Shown here: one piece after another, positions 25,501-38,000 of the stretch
Layout of the letters: every line of letters begins with the position of its first letter
How positions within the stretch are numbered: the stretch's first letter is position 1
From: Closterium sp. Naga37s-1
Lineage: Eukaryota; Streptophyta; Zygnematophyceae; Desmidiales; Closteriaceae
Length of the DNA: 64,000 nucleotides
Assembly (NCBI GenBank): GCA_947471745.1
Contig: CANJKZ010000010.1
Coordinates: forward strand, 5,698,501 to 5,762,500
Direction: 5' to 3'
Position numbers and translations under genes: made by a program
The notes under the pieces: generated by a model
Databases searched by the model: none
What the model was told of the DNA's origin: nothing
Seen by the model: only the letters and a program-made list of their open reading frames with translations

Positions 25501-25985
25501 GGTAATCATGCCTTGCCCCATAAGGCAGCGGAAATCGCAGCCATCTCAGCTATACTAGCTCATCTTCCAAACAACCATTCTAGAATGTTCCGCAGCAGCT
25601 GAAAATGGGGTGAAAGGTCCACAGTACTACTTAGAGTCACCACACAAAGAATCAGGTCAATCCAATATTTGGCGGGTAGGTAATCGTGCCTTGCCCCAAA
25701 AGGCAACGGAAAACGCAGTGAAATCAATTAAACTAACTTATTTTCCAAACAACCAACCTAGGGTGCTCCGCAGGAGCTGAGAATGGGACGGGAGGTTCAT
25801 AGCACCAACTAGAGTCAATACACAAATAATTAGCTCAATCCAATATGTGGCGGGCAGGTAGTCATGCCTTGCCCCATAAGGCAGCGGAAATCTCAGCAAA
25901 ATCAGCTAAACTAGCTCATCTTCCAAACAACCATTCTAGAATGTTCCGCAGGAGCTGAGATTGAGACGGGAGGTTCATAGAACTA
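16591..25985. repeat. 178-bp satellite array with higher-order repeats
   Basis: About 52 head-to-tail monomers of 178 bp, anchored on the word CTAGCTCATCTTCC, which recurs at 16833, 17011, 17189, 17367 and so on. Two main types alternate: A (GAGTGCTCCGCAGG, with GGGGACACCGGT) and B (GGGTGATCCGCAG, with GGATGGGAGGTTC). Type C (ACCATTCTAGAATGTTCC) starts at 18613, 20927, 22351, 23775 and 25199. The last four starts are exactly 1,424 bp (8 monomers) apart, and the first spacing is 2,314 bp (13 monomers). The left part (16833 on) matches 19503 on, 15 monomers away. Copies of the same position differ by only a few bases. Stops are frequent in every frame. Monomer length and order resemble centromeric satellites, but location is inference. 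Confidence 0.95.
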
Positions 25986-26360
25986 ACTATCTCCACCACA
26001 CAAAGAATAAGCTCAATCCAAAATGCCTACGCTATCAATCGACGCATTTCCCCACAGGCCTGCGCAGAAGTTGTACAGAGCAGCCTTAGGCAGCACGTTT
26101 GTCGAACGACCAACCAAACGTGCTCCGGCGAGGCCCATTTTGGTATGGGAGGCTCCTGATAATATTAGTAACATCCTCCTAGGAGTTCAGCCCAATCCAA
26201 AATGTATATGCTATCAATCGACGCTTTTCCCCATAGGCCTGCCCAGAACTTGTACATACCAGCCTTAGGCTAGCACGTTTGTCAAACGACCAACCAAAAG
26301 TGCTCTGGCGAGGCCCATTTTGGGATGGGAGGCTCCTGATACTAATAGGAACTTTAATAC
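25986..26360. repeat. Diverged edge monomers of the satellite
   Basis: Two monomers 179 bp apart (CAATCCA at 26014 and 26193) share CTATCAATCGACGC, CACGTTTGTC and GGATGGGAGGCTCCTGATA-like words. They resemble each other more than the main array, though they retain CAACCAA and AGTGCTC/CGTGCTC. This is old satellite at the array border. Confidence 0.75.
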
Positions 26361-28139
26361 TAGGTTGCTTAGAGAGTTTAGGCTTTATCCTGAATCTAGT
26401 CAACAACAAGATTCCTCGCCCCAAGAGCTTCCACAGTATCATTTCAACTTGCTAGACTCTATGTAGCATGTAAATGGATGAACGGTTGCTCCTTGATGAG
26501 AATCACCTGTTGGGACGTGATTGGCATATTGGGAACCCTGTCAATTACAATCAAAACTCGCAAGTATTCAACAGATAAAAAAGTGCACTGTTATGTAAGA
26601 TCTTGTGCATGCAAATATAGCAGGTGTACTATCAAATTTGGATGGGTCCCGAACTGTCTAAGAGAACCCGTTGAAATGCTGCTAGTGGCCATTGTGCAGA
26701 GCCGAATCAGAATCGGAGCAGATTCTGGCTGCAAATTTTGGATCGCTGGGCACGGGGTTATGTCTGTTGGTCGTATCGAGGCCTTTGACATCTGGTTGCC
26801 ACCTGGCCACTTGAAACGCACCAAAATATAGGGGGCAGGATAATTTCTTCTGTTAATAGCGAACGCGTGTACTGAGCGACGTTTTAGTTGTGAGCCAGCG
26901 CCTTCAGCGGCCGCAAAACGAAGACACACGTTGCAGGCTAAGAGACGGTGAGAACTGCGGTGGGACTGCAAAGCCGGCTTCGTGTGCTTGAGTTTTCAAT
27001 CTGTTGGGAACAATCTTTCAGACAAATCCAACAGCTGTTTCAGAAAAACAAGCAACTAGAACGCATTTGGCATTTAGTAAGTAGAGAAACATCCCAAGGT
27101 TCTCGGGAAAAGTTTTTTCTGCTCACAAGTTTCCGGTTTACCAAAGGGTCATCTCCAGGTGCGCCGATTGCCAATTGCAGGCTAAGTGACGGGATGCGAC
27201 GAGAAGTAGTTCTACCTTGATAGGGTCAGTGGACCGTTGCGAAATTCCTACCACTGCTCCTAGGGTCAGTTCGGAACTTTACTGTTCTGCACTGTACTGC
27301 CACATTGCCACGCACCCACAAAGCTGCCATGAAAACTACAGAGCTGCCCTGCCGCACAAACCACAAAGCTGCCACGCAAACCACAATTCTGCCATGTGGT
27401 GCTGGACACTGTCGTCGTTTTGTACTGTATCAAACCAACATTATCATCAACCGCCTCGAACCCCAGCCCACGGTCACGCCTAGCAGTTCCTCTGCCACCA
27501 TCGTCTCTCACGACTCTCTGGTCCTGTGCTACCGTTCGCGATAGCAGTCACGACGCTGAAAGACCAACACCTTCACGAGGGCGTCTTTCCTTCGGCACCG
27601 CAAGACAGTTTTTCCCCCGCTTTTCCCAGCGACTTACCTCTGACATGGTCGAACCGCGACCCACGCGACTCTCCTATGCAAACATAATCGACCTCGCGCT
27701 TCCACGATATCCTGTTCCGTCCGTTTTTCACGGCCTCTCAGAATGGCACGTATCATAGCGCCACGTACTGCCTTACCCTCTGCGAACATAGTAGCTTCTG
27801 GGGCCTCCCTAGTATCACCCACGTCCAGTTTCTTTCCGGGAGTCAAGCCGCGCCGGTTGAAAGTCCATACCAAATCGTTATAAGCGGGTCGCGTAGAAAG
27901 CGCCCGTTCCCGAATCGGGCTGCTTCAAACTCTGGGTACCCGACCCGTCAAGTGACCGCGACCGGAACACGCTGTACGTTTTCGGTTCCTAAATGATGGC
28001 TCATTTCTGCATCTCCTGAATGTTTAAGAAGACATGTTTCGACACTAGTAGCACTTACCAATCCACAGTGCAAACCGATATACTTTGTTACGTTAGAGTT
28101 TCTCAGCGTTTCCCGATTTTCTCTGGCCCTGTCTGCATA
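26361..28139. other. Intergenic, upstream of the acidic-protein gene
   Basis: No gene was recognised. Short imperfect repeats of CACAAAGCTGCCA and related words lie at about 27300-27400. The region next to 28140 should contain the promoter and 5' UTR of the plus-strand gene, but no clear core element was identified. Confidence 0.5.
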
Positions 28140-31100
28140 ATGTCGACTAAACTGCAGGTCTCGAAGTCTGGGAAGAAAAACTCTGCCAAAGGTGTCTCGG
28201 CACGATCTCCCAGCAAGGTCAAGCAGACTACGAAGAAGAAGGGAACTGTGGGTCCGCCGAAATCCAGGTCATCTAGCGGTGAGGGCCCACCTGGGGGCGA
28301 TATTCGCAAGTCCAACCGCCCTCGAAAGGCGAGAGTGTGGTACGCAGAAGGTGCGGATGCTACCGAAGAAGACGCTGAACCTGTTACAGCTGCGCGGAAC
28401 AAACGACAGGGCGACGATTTGGACGAGGCAGAGGCCAACGGCAAGTCGGGAGACGAGGCCGAGGCTGAGGACGAGGCTGAGGCCGAGGCTGAGGATGAGG
28501 CTGAGGACGAGGCTGAGCACGAGGCTGAGCACGAGGCTCCGCACGAGGCGGAGGAGGAGGCGGAAGAAGAGGCCGACGAAGATGCGGAGGAAGATGAGGA
28601 GGAAAAGGCGGAGGAAGAGGCGGAGGAAGAGGCGGAGGAAGAGGCGGAGGAAGAGGCGGAGGAAGAGGAAGATGGCGAGGCGGAGGACGAAGAGGGTGGG
28701 GAGTCCGGCAATGAGTCGGAAGATGAGTCCGGAGACGAGCCGTCGGACGAGGAGGGTCGAGAGTCGGACGATGAGCAGGGGGATGAGGAGGAGGCAGTGG
28801 AGAGGAATGAGAAAAACGGTACGGCGGAAGTGCCTGCCTGCGCGGATGCTCATAAGCCTGAGGTCACGAAAAAAACAAGCTTTGACGAGATGCTGGAAGA
28901 GCAGGATGACAGTGAAGGTGATGCCGTGGAGGATGAGGCTGTGGCAGAGGAACGAGCTTTGCTGCTTGGGAAGCTGAAGGCACTTGATGAGATCCAGGAA
29001 CCCGTTGTCAGCTCGAAGCTCGCTGGAAAGGGTGCGAAAGCACAGTCGCGTTCAGGACCCTCTAAGGTTCCGGCTAAGCCACCTCCAGGGAGACATGCTG
29101 TCGCCATGGCTAAGGGTAAGGAGAAAGTGGTGGAGAAAGTGGTGGAGAAAGGGGTGGCGAAAGAGAGTAGCCCTGGTGGAAAGACGAAACGGGAGGAGTC
29201 CGCCTTGGTGGTTGGAGGTGCATAAAAAAAGCGGAACACCGGTGAAGTTGCGGGCAAAACGAAGGCAACTCCAAAGGCAGCAGGCGCTGGGGCAAGAGGG
29301 GTAAAGGCTAAAGCGGGCGGTGGGGCTAAAGCGACCGCTAAGAAGGGCAACACCAAAACCGATGGTGAGAATGTTGCCTCGTTAAGGTGCATGTTTCAGT
29401 GAACTAGGGCTATTGCCCTTATGTTGCCTTTCTATTTGTGGCATGTTTGTTGATGTCCCAAGGCACTGTCCCATCCTTTCTCTGTAGTCCCATCCCTGTT
29501 GTCCCTATCCTTGCCGTACCCTATCCTCCCATCCCTGCAGTCCCATCCCTACCGTCAGCTCTCGTCCTATCCCTGCCGTAAACCAATCAGCCCATCCCTT
29601 CTGTCTACCTTCCTCCCATCCCTCCCGTCACCCATCTCCCATCCCTCCCGTCACCCAACTCCCATCCCTTCTGTCACGTTCCTCCTATCCTTTCTGTCAC
29701 GTTCCTCCCAGCAGCACCCAAGGACTCCGGAGCTGCGCCACCAGTGAAGGTTCTCAGCCTAGCCACCAAGCGTTTCGATCTCGTACCCGCCAAGAAAACC
29801 CCGTTTGTGGCGGCATCCGGCGATCGCCGCCGGGAGCGTGGTGGTGTAACAAACGCGGACCTTGACCAATTCGAGCGACGCGTGATGGCGAGGTTTGCCG
29901 AAATGCTGTCGGCCATGGGTCGGGGTGCTGGCCAATCCCTCCCAATCGGAGCGCCTGCAACAACACCTCCCCATTCTGGCCCGAGCACCAGCTCGTCGGA
30001 AGGCCTTCCCTCTGGCAATAGTCCCCTGGCAAACCACCGCGAAATCGTCTACAAAGCCGTAGTCGACTTCAAGGTGCGTTGCCTGTGATACACTGCGTAT
30101 GCGTTTCCTAGACTCCTACTCGACCAGTCTGCACCCTCACCCCTCGATCCTAAACCCCAATTGCTTCCCCAACCAGAACTAGGGAGTTGAAGCTTTTCCT
30201 AAACACTGACTCACGCTGTGCCAGTCCATCCCTCCTACCCTCAACCCTAAACCCCACTTGCTTCCCCAATCCAGGTCTAGGGAGGTGAGGCTTTACCTAA
30301 ACCCTGACTCCCCTCTGCCTGCCTGCCCCTCTCCCCTCAACCCTAAACCCCACTTGCTTCCCTGTCCAGGTCTAAGGGGGTGAGGCAATACCTAAACCCT
30401 GACTCCCTTCTGCCTGCCTGCCCCTCTCCCCTCAACCCGAAACCCCACTTGCTTCCCTGTCCAGGTCTAAGGGGGTGAGGCAATACCTAAACCCTGACTC
30501 CCCTCTGCCTGCCTGCCCCTCTCCCTTCAACCTTAAACCCACCTGCTTCCCCATCCAGGTATAGGGAGTTGAGGCTTTACCTAACCATGACTTCTGCTTT
30601 GACTGTCTGCCCCCACTACCGTCAACCCGAAACCCCACTTGCTTCCCCATCCAGGTCTCAGGGGGTGAGGCAATACCTAAACCCTGACTCCCTTCTGCCT
30701 GCCTGCCCCTCTCCCCTCAACCCGAAACCCCACTTGCTTCCCTGTCCAGGTCTAAGGGGGTGAGGCAATACCTAAACCCTGACTCCCCTCTGCCTGCCTG
30801 CCCCTCTCCCTTCAACCTTAAACCCACCTGCTTCCCCATCCAGGTATAGGGAGTTGAGGCTTTACCTAACCATGACTTCTGATTTGACTGTCTGCCCCCA
30901 CTACCATCAACCCTAAACCCCACTTGCTTCCCCATCCAGGTCTCAGGGGGTGAGGCAATACCTAAACCCTGACTCCCTTCTGCCTGCCTGCCCCTCTCCC
31001 TTCAACCCTAAACCCCGATTGCTTCCCCATCCAGGTCTAGTGAGGTGACGATTTACCTAAACCTTGACTCCCCTCTGCCTGCCTGCCCCTCTCCCTTCAA

Positions 31101-32795
31101 CCCTAAACCCCACCTGCTTCCCCATCCAGGTATAGGGAGTTGAGGCTTTACCTAACCATGACTTCTGCTTTGACTGTCTGCACCCACTACCATCAACCCT
31201 AAACCATGACTTATGCTTTGTCAATCTGCCCCCTCTCTCCTCAACCCTAAACCTCTCTTGCTTACCCAGCCAGGAACTGGGAGATGGAGCTTCTAAACCT
31301 TGACTCATGCTCCAACAGTCTGTCCCTTCTACCCTCAACTCTAAACCCCACTTGCTCCCCCATCCAAATCTAGGGAGCTGAAGCTTTCCCTAAACCTAGA
31401 CGCATGCTCCAACTATCTGCCCACCTTACCCTCAACACTAAACCCCACTTGCAAACCCTTACCTCTTGTTTGCATATCTGCCACCCATCCCCCTCCACTC
31501 TGCAGGAACTTGCTAGGCGTGTAGCAACACATCTTTGCTTCAACATTGAAGCCTCAATGATTCAGTTCTACCCATCTGCGGAGGAGGCCTTAGATCATGG
31601 GTTTAGCGAGTTTGTGTCGCCGCAGGTTCTTGCCTCGTTGCGTGTGCTCTTTCAGCACAATGATGCCAGCACCAGAGGGGTTTTTTTTTAGCAGCTGTCT
31701 TCAACTAGGACTTCTATCAACGGCTGGATGAGAAAGGTGGCGCTCACGGCGTTGGGTCGACAGGCGAACAGGTGTTACATCGGGAGGTTACCAGCAGATC
31801 TACTTGCACCACTCGAGTTCTACACGGATGAGGAACTCATTGAGCGTTACAAGGATGGTGAGTTTGTATGCAGCCTTTGATCCCATAGTTGCTGTTATGT
31901 GTGTTGCAATCATATGTATGACTTCGTTCCTCCTTTCCACTTTCGGTTGCCCCCTATTCACCATAGAGTCAGCAATTTCCATCCCTTTGTTTCCTATCAC
32001 CACACAATCCCATTACAGGGCAGAGGGGACTGGCTTGGCACCGTGAGCTCCTCATCCCGTTCGGCAGCCTCATCTTCTCGGTGTCCATCAAGTTGGCTTT
32101 GGCGCGCCGTGGGGTCAATACCGAGAAGATTAAGACCCGCCAGCTGGGCTGGATCTTATATGCAGTGAGTTTATGGACATGTTGCTATGTTTGATGCCAC
32201 GTATGCGGTGAGCCATCTAGTGTTTTCATGTGTTAACCCTTGTCTGTTCATCTATTCCACTACATCCCCACCTCATCCCCACCATATTCCTACAGTTCGA
32301 GTGGCCAATCCTTAACAATGCGCCCGATGGGAAGTTGAGCGGCAAGTGGGAGTACAATCGGATCCAGTACGAGGAGATGTGCACCCGTGTGAAGCGGGAG
32401 GTCGAGATCGCTGTCATGGACCATGGTGTCCCATACGCCAGCAACACGAACACATTCAACTTCCCCAACGGCGTCTACATCGACGCGTCTGACATGGAGA
32501 CCCTTGTCACCAGGGTGCAGGTAAGTCATCCATAGGACCAAAACCTTGCTGAGATGGCTCCAACACAATGCTCATGTGGCACCAACGCCGTGCTGTGGCA
32601 CCAGCTTTGTTGCATCACTCACCATCTCTTCCGTCCCCTTCCCCTTCCTCCCATCTCTTCCGTCCCCTTCCCCTTCCTCCCATCTCTTCCGTCCCCTTCC
32701 TCCCGTCTCTACTGTCCCCTTCCTTCCGTCCCCCATGCCTCTTTGCGCAGGCAGCACGACCTGCACCAGCCCGGGTTGTCACCCCCAACCCGTGA
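28140..32795 (+). CDS. Acidic, Lys/Glu-rich protein of unknown function, spliced
   Basis: I do not recognise the family. Exons are 28140-29364, 29715-30073, 31506-31857 (perhaps split), 32019-32164, 32296-32520 and about 32748-32795. All join with GT-AG borders and matching phases. Exon 1 starts with a basic N-terminus (KSGKKNSAKG), then a long Glu/Asp/Ala tract made of EAEAEDEA and EEEAEEEAEEEA repeats, then a Lys-rich tail, suggesting a nuclear or chromatin-type charged protein. Later exons look globular, for example RYKDG, RHELL-like RGLAWHRELLIPFGS, and TFNFPNGVYIDASDMETLVTR. Two in-frame stops need explaining. TAA at 29223-29225 could be removed by a 63- or 66-bp intron from 29218. TAG at 31689-31691 would be removed by a 69-bp intron at 31626-31694, which ends in nine T then AGCAG. 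Otherwise the copy is a pseudogene. Confidence 0.65.
30105..31440. repeat. About 95-bp intronic tandem repeat with telomere-like word
   Basis: Units of about 95 bp fill the intron between 30073 and 31506. Each carries CAACCCTAAACCCC, CATCCAGGTCTAGGG and CTGCCTGCCTGCCCCTCTCC or variants. A three-unit block repeats with an offset of 285 bp (for example 30432-30650 against 30717-30935). The word CCCTAAA is the plant telomere motif but appears only once per unit. Confidence 0.85.
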
Positions 32796-32814
32796 TCACA
32801 GAGATCTACAGCAG

Positions 32815-33765
32815 CACTAGGGGGATATGTGCGGAGGGGCTTAGTAGTGGCAGTAGCAATCTGCAGCAGCAGCAGGGGGATCGGTGCGGAGGGGCTTCGC
32901 AGTGGCAGTAGCAATCTGCAACATCAGCAGGGGGACAGGTGCAGAGGGGCTAAGCAGAGGCAGTAGCAATCTGCAGCAGGAGCAGGGGGAACGGTGCAGA
33001 GGGGCATTTCAGTGGCTGTAGAAATCTGCAGGAGCAGGAGGACAGAAAACGAGGGGCATATCAGTGGATGCAGCAATTTGCAACAGCAGCAGGGGGACAA
33101 GTGCAGAAGGGCGCATCAGTGGAAGTAGCAATCAGCAGGAACAGCAACGGGACGGGAAAACGAGGGCATAGCAGTGGATGCAGCAATCTGAGACAGCAGC
33201 AGGGGGACAGGTGCGGAAGGGCACATTAGTGGCAGCAGCAATCTGCAGGAACAGCAGGATGACAGGAAAACGAGGGGCATAGCAAAGGCAGTAGCAATCT
33301 GCAGGTGCGGAGGGGCGTAGCAGCGGCAGTAGCAACCTGCAGGAGCAGCAGGGAGACAGGTGCAGAGGGGCGTAGCAGCGGCATTAGCAACCTGCAGGAG
33401 CAGCAGGGAGACAGGTGCAGAGGGGCGTAGCAGCGGCATTAGCAACCTGCAGGAGCAGCAAGGAGACAGGTGCAGAGGGGCGTAGCAGCAGCATTAGCAA
33501 CCTGCAGGAGCAGCAGGGAGACAGGTGCAGAGGGGAGTAGCAGCGGCATTAGAAACCTGCAGGAGCAGCAGGGAGACAGGTGCAGAGGGGCGTAGCAGTG
33601 GCAGTAGCAACTAGTAGCAGCAGCAGGGGGGACAGGTGCGGAGCAGCAGGGCCAGCAGGGGGACAGGTGCGGAGGAGCATAGCAGTGGCAGTAGCAACCA
33701 GTAGCAGCAACAGGGAGACAGGTGCGGAGGAGCATAGCAGTGGCAGTAGCAGCCAGCAGTAGCTT
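32815..33765. repeat. GC-rich minisatellite, about 55-60 bp units, in the gene's 3' region
   Basis: Imperfect units contain GCAGCAGGGAGACAGGTGC, AGGGGCGTAGCAG and GTAGCAATCTGCAG; the period is exactly 55 in the best part (33361 to 33416). It lies just after the stop codon at 32795 and before an AATAAA, so it is probably transcribed as 3' UTR. Confidence 0.85.
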
Positions 33766-33873
33766 TAGCAGAAGGATTTAGTAACCTTTAATCAGTGTAG
33801 TGTAGGAGCAGTACAGTTGTAATGTATTGTTTTGCTGTATCTAGAGGTACACTATGCTGTATTTTGATTTTGC

Positions 33874-33879
33874 AATAAA
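33874..33879 (+). terminator. Possible polyadenylation signal AATAAA
   Basis: An AATAAA in an AT-rich setting (TTTGCAATAAAATATTTC) lies 1.08 kb after the stop of the acidic-protein gene, directly beyond the 3' minisatellite. It is the first good candidate signal downstream on this strand. Confidence 0.4.
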
Positions 33880-35097
33880 ATATTTCAAACAGAAATTTCA
33901 TGCAAATGACAGTTTCGTATAGGGCCAACCCAAGACACAGGAGACTCTAGATTGGGACCATACTTGGTTCAACTTGGGATAAAGTTGAGAGTAGGCTTGG
34001 AGAAAAAATGGTCATCAAATTCACCTAAACTTTGGCCAAACATAGCCCAAAGTTCATCTTAGCAACTATACCAATATTGTACCAAACAATGAGACCATTA
34101 ATGGTCCAATTTTGGATGGAAACACCAAAGTTGGAGCAATAATTGACCAATATAATAGGGGGGTTTTTGTGATGGGGCCTTGTCCCGCCGGGATGCACCT
34201 GCCAAGATGGTCAGAAATGCTGGAAAAACGTGCGAAGGTGAGTCCACTTTTCCGTGACGTTTGTGCGTCCGTGCCACTGGTGTGCGAATTTCGCGAAATC
34301 ATTGCCGAGAACAATGAATCCCTGGATTACGGCCAGAAGCGCTGCAACCGCGTTTCTCAGCATGTAACCCGTCCAGACCCGTAACGGGCACGTGAAACTT
34401 GCTCGCTCTGAGACATTCCAATTTGACTTCGCAGGAAATGTGGATTCGCTCAACTAGCTGAAAAATGCGGCGCGCGTCCGAAGATTTGGTCAGCATGAGC
34501 CAGACGGGATGAAAGCGAGCTGAAACTCCCATTGGAAGCGAACTTATGATGCTGGTAACTACATTGTAATCGTCCGGCGATGTTCGTCGAACACTTTCGT
34601 GGAAGTCAATCCATATGACCTGTCGGATTTCACAAGCAGTTTATTGAGTAAAGCTGGTAATAAATATTCTGAGACATATACACTCGAAACTTCACCATGC
34701 CATGCATAAACTTAACATTTCACAAGCAATTTTTGTTCCACAAAAAACCTCAGCCTGGTCACACGGACATCATGGCATTTTCAGTGCTTTCACTCAATAT
34801 TTCAGGGAAGGGCTTCCTTGATTTTAGCTCCAGGTGTGGCCAGCCAGCCCAGCAACCAATTGCTCATAATATTGCATGCATTTACACAACACAAATTCGG
34901 TTCCATTGTTATAGCATAAGCGATGGTGTGAAGCTTTCATCAACTCAATATCCATGCGCTCTCCCTAAAGATTCTGGCTCTGTACTGGTTAAGCAGGATA
35001 TATGACAGCATGTGCGAAGCTTTCACCCACAAAACAGAATGTCCTGCCATTACGTCATTTGGGGGTTGCTTAACAGCACTGCACATGCACCTACTGC
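33880..35097. other. Intergenic between convergent genes
   Basis: No gene was seen. The plus-strand acidic-protein gene and the minus-strand HCF101-like gene both end into this space. The stretch at 33900-34170 is AT-rich with repeated words such as TTGGACCAT and CCAATTTTGG, perhaps an old degraded mobile element. No terminal repeats were found. Confidence 0.45.
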
Positions 35098-38000
35098 TTA
35101 TATTTGCTTCAAGGTCTGTGCATGGGCTAAGATTTGTGCCGCTGCTGACGTGGCTGCAGACGACTTGGCCCCCTCAGTTGCCAGGTCAGATTGCACGGGC
35201 ACAGCTGGTGCCACATCAGCAGCCCCGGCTCCGCTCTCCTGCTCCTTGAACGCAGCCACGGCCTCTCGCCTGCCCTCCACATCCACGATGCGCTCCATCT
35301 CCTCCAATTGGTCGAACGGTGCCACCTGGCAGAATGGGATTGGGAGGGAGATAGGGAGAATGAATGTGTGTAGACTATGAGAGGGCAATTGTGTGAGACC
35401 GCAAGCGTGTGTGTGGGTATGTCCATGTGATGTGTGAATGTAGAGCATCTTGAGAACGTGGCTACACCCTCTGCTGACCTGGCAATACCTGCTGCTGACC
35501 TGGCTACACCATCTGCTGACCTGGCTGAACCCATCAGGCCACACAATAGAGACGGCGTAGTTGCCCATAGGCCGCACGCTCTCGGGGATGATGTCATCGC
35601 TGACGTCACTGTACTGCAGCTTCTGCTCCCCCGTCCACTCGTCCTGACCAGGGTGGGAATGCAGGGCCGGGCAATGGGAGGGTGAGAATGCAGGGAGGGG
35701 CGATAGGAGGGTGAGAATGCAGGGAGGGGCGATGGGAGAGTTACAACAGTGGAGAATAGAGAATGGAGGGGCAGGAGATGGGAGGAGTAGGGTGCTGGGA
35801 GATAGAAATTAAATCGCTGCAGATGCAGTGCAGTGGTGCAGCCATTCAGTGGCATGGGTAGAACAGCCTGTCACGAGCAAGGGGAGGAGGTGTTACCAGC
35901 CCCCTCGCCCTCCTATGACATGCGTGGACATGCATGCGGCCTCCCACCCACTCTAGTAAGACTCAAAGTGCCCACTGGTGTTGCTCTTGACTCACTGCGC
36001 TCCCAGCTAAGTCACAAGAGACCTGACTCTGTTTGACTCCAATTGACTCCTTGAAAGCCCTTGACAGCAGCGCTTGACTCCTTTGACCCTCCTTCACTCA
36101 CTGGGCCCCCTCCACGCCAGCTCACTTTCCCTGAATCTCAACTTGACTCCCTCGACTACCACTGACTACCATTGACTCGCATTGACTCGCGTTGACTCAC
36201 AATGCTCTGCGCCGATCGGTCGTTGCGTCGCACTGTTGCCGGGTGCAGGAAGAACTCCTCGTCGCTTCCTGGAAGCTTCACTCGCAGGGCCCTCAGAGCT
36301 TCGTCATACAGCACTGCTGTGGCGACTGGATTGGCGGGCAGGAGGTGAGGGGGCGGGGGGGTGTAGAGGAGGGACAGGAGGGAGAGGAGGGAGAGTAGGG
36401 AGAGGAATGAGAGGTAAGATTTCAGCGGCAAGGCCCTGTTCCCCCCATGCTGCACCTTGCTGTGGGGAGTGCACCTTCCCCCCATCTTTGATCACCCCTA
36501 TCCTTGAATCGCTCTCCTTGCTCTTTACCACACATTCCCCCACACGAGCCCACTACCACGCCCTCTCATCCCTCTAACTCAGCTGCACGACACACGCCCC
36601 CACGTTACCATAGAAACGCACTCAGCAGCGGCACACCCAGTGCCAGTTGAACCGTTGACTCACCCTGCTGCCGCAGCTTGGCGCACTGCTGCACCACACA
36701 CGCCCCCACGTCCGTGAACGTGCGAGCCACCTCGCCCAACGGGTCCTCCACCACCTCCGGCTGCCCGCTGTCCCCCGCTGCTGACAGCTGGCGGTCACAC
36801 ATGGGGGGAGCATGGGAGGCACAGGGGAGGCGTGTCACACATGGGGGGAGCATGGGAGGCACAGGGGAGGCGTGTCACACATGGGGGGAGCATGGGAGGC
36901 ACAGGGGAGGCGTGTCACAGTGGAGGCACTGAGGCAAGATCATGAGAAGAGAGGTGTGAGGCAGAGACAAGTGCCAGAATTGAGAACAGGCAGCGGGGGG
37001 GGGGGCGGGCGGGGAGGGGGGGACATGGCCGAGCGTGATTTTCGAGCAAGCACTGCATCTCCCAACTGCCATGCGCCTCCTAAGGATGTTCTTCTTGGCG
37101 CCATTTGAGGACGAGATTGGGGCGCCGTCTAAGGCGATTTTTTTTGGCGCATTTTGAGGCGCCTCAGAAATGATTTCCAAGCACCAGATCACCAAGGACA
37201 TACTCGAAACAACAAATACTTCTGGGCACCGCGGAGCACCGTGGGGTACCGCAGCGCACCTCGGGGCGAATGGGCAGCTCGAAGAGGTGTGGGATGCCAA
37301 ACTGCGCCACCACCTCGCTGCCCGACCCCTTGCCAAAGGGGAAGTAGCGCTTCCCGTCTGCCTCGAAATAGGCCATGTTCTCCACCACTGCCACACACGG
37401 CACCTGGCAGTTATGGGAAGGGGGGAAGGAAGGGGGAAAGGAGGGGGGAAAGGAGGGGGAAAGGAGGGGGGAAAGGAGGGGGAAAGGAGGGGGGAAAGGA
37501 GGGGGACATTGGGACATGGGGGCATTGGGTGAAGGAAAAGTAGAGCTTCCCGTCCACCTCTGTCACACACGGCACCTGGGAAAGGGGGGCGTGGGGGAGT
37601 GGGGGCGGGGGAGTGGGGGAGTGGGGGCGGGGGAGTGGGGGCGTGGGGGCGTGGGGGAGTGGGGGCGTGGGGGCGTGGGGGAGTGGGGGCGTGGGGGCGT
37701 GGGGGAGTGGGGGCGTGGGGGTCATGCGGTCAAAGAACGCCATGTTCTCGACCACCGCCACACACGGCACCTGGCGGTTATGGAGGGAGGAGAAGGGGGA
37801 GGGGCATTCGGGCACAGGAGCGTTGGGGCATGGAGAAAAAGTAGCGCTTCACGTCTGCCTCGAAATAAGCCATGTTCTCCACCACAGCCGCACATTGTAC
37901 CTGGCAGTTATGAAAGGGGGGGGGCATCGGGGCATGCAGGTATGGGGGGCGCATCAACATGGACAAACAAAGCATGGAGGTCTGAGCTGAGGGGCATGTG

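Noticed and set aside
16591..25985. Possible CRISPR-like array
   Set aside because: Repeats are contiguous 178-bp monomers with no unique spacers, in a eukaryotic setting with introns and retrotransposons.
28103..28853. Ser/Leu-rich minus-strand frames opposite the acidic exon
   Set aside because: They are shadows of GAG/GCC-rich coding repeats on the plus strand; the plus frame has consistent splice junctions.
30105..31440. Interstitial telomere array
   Set aside because: CCCTAAA occurs once per 95-bp unit, not in tandem.
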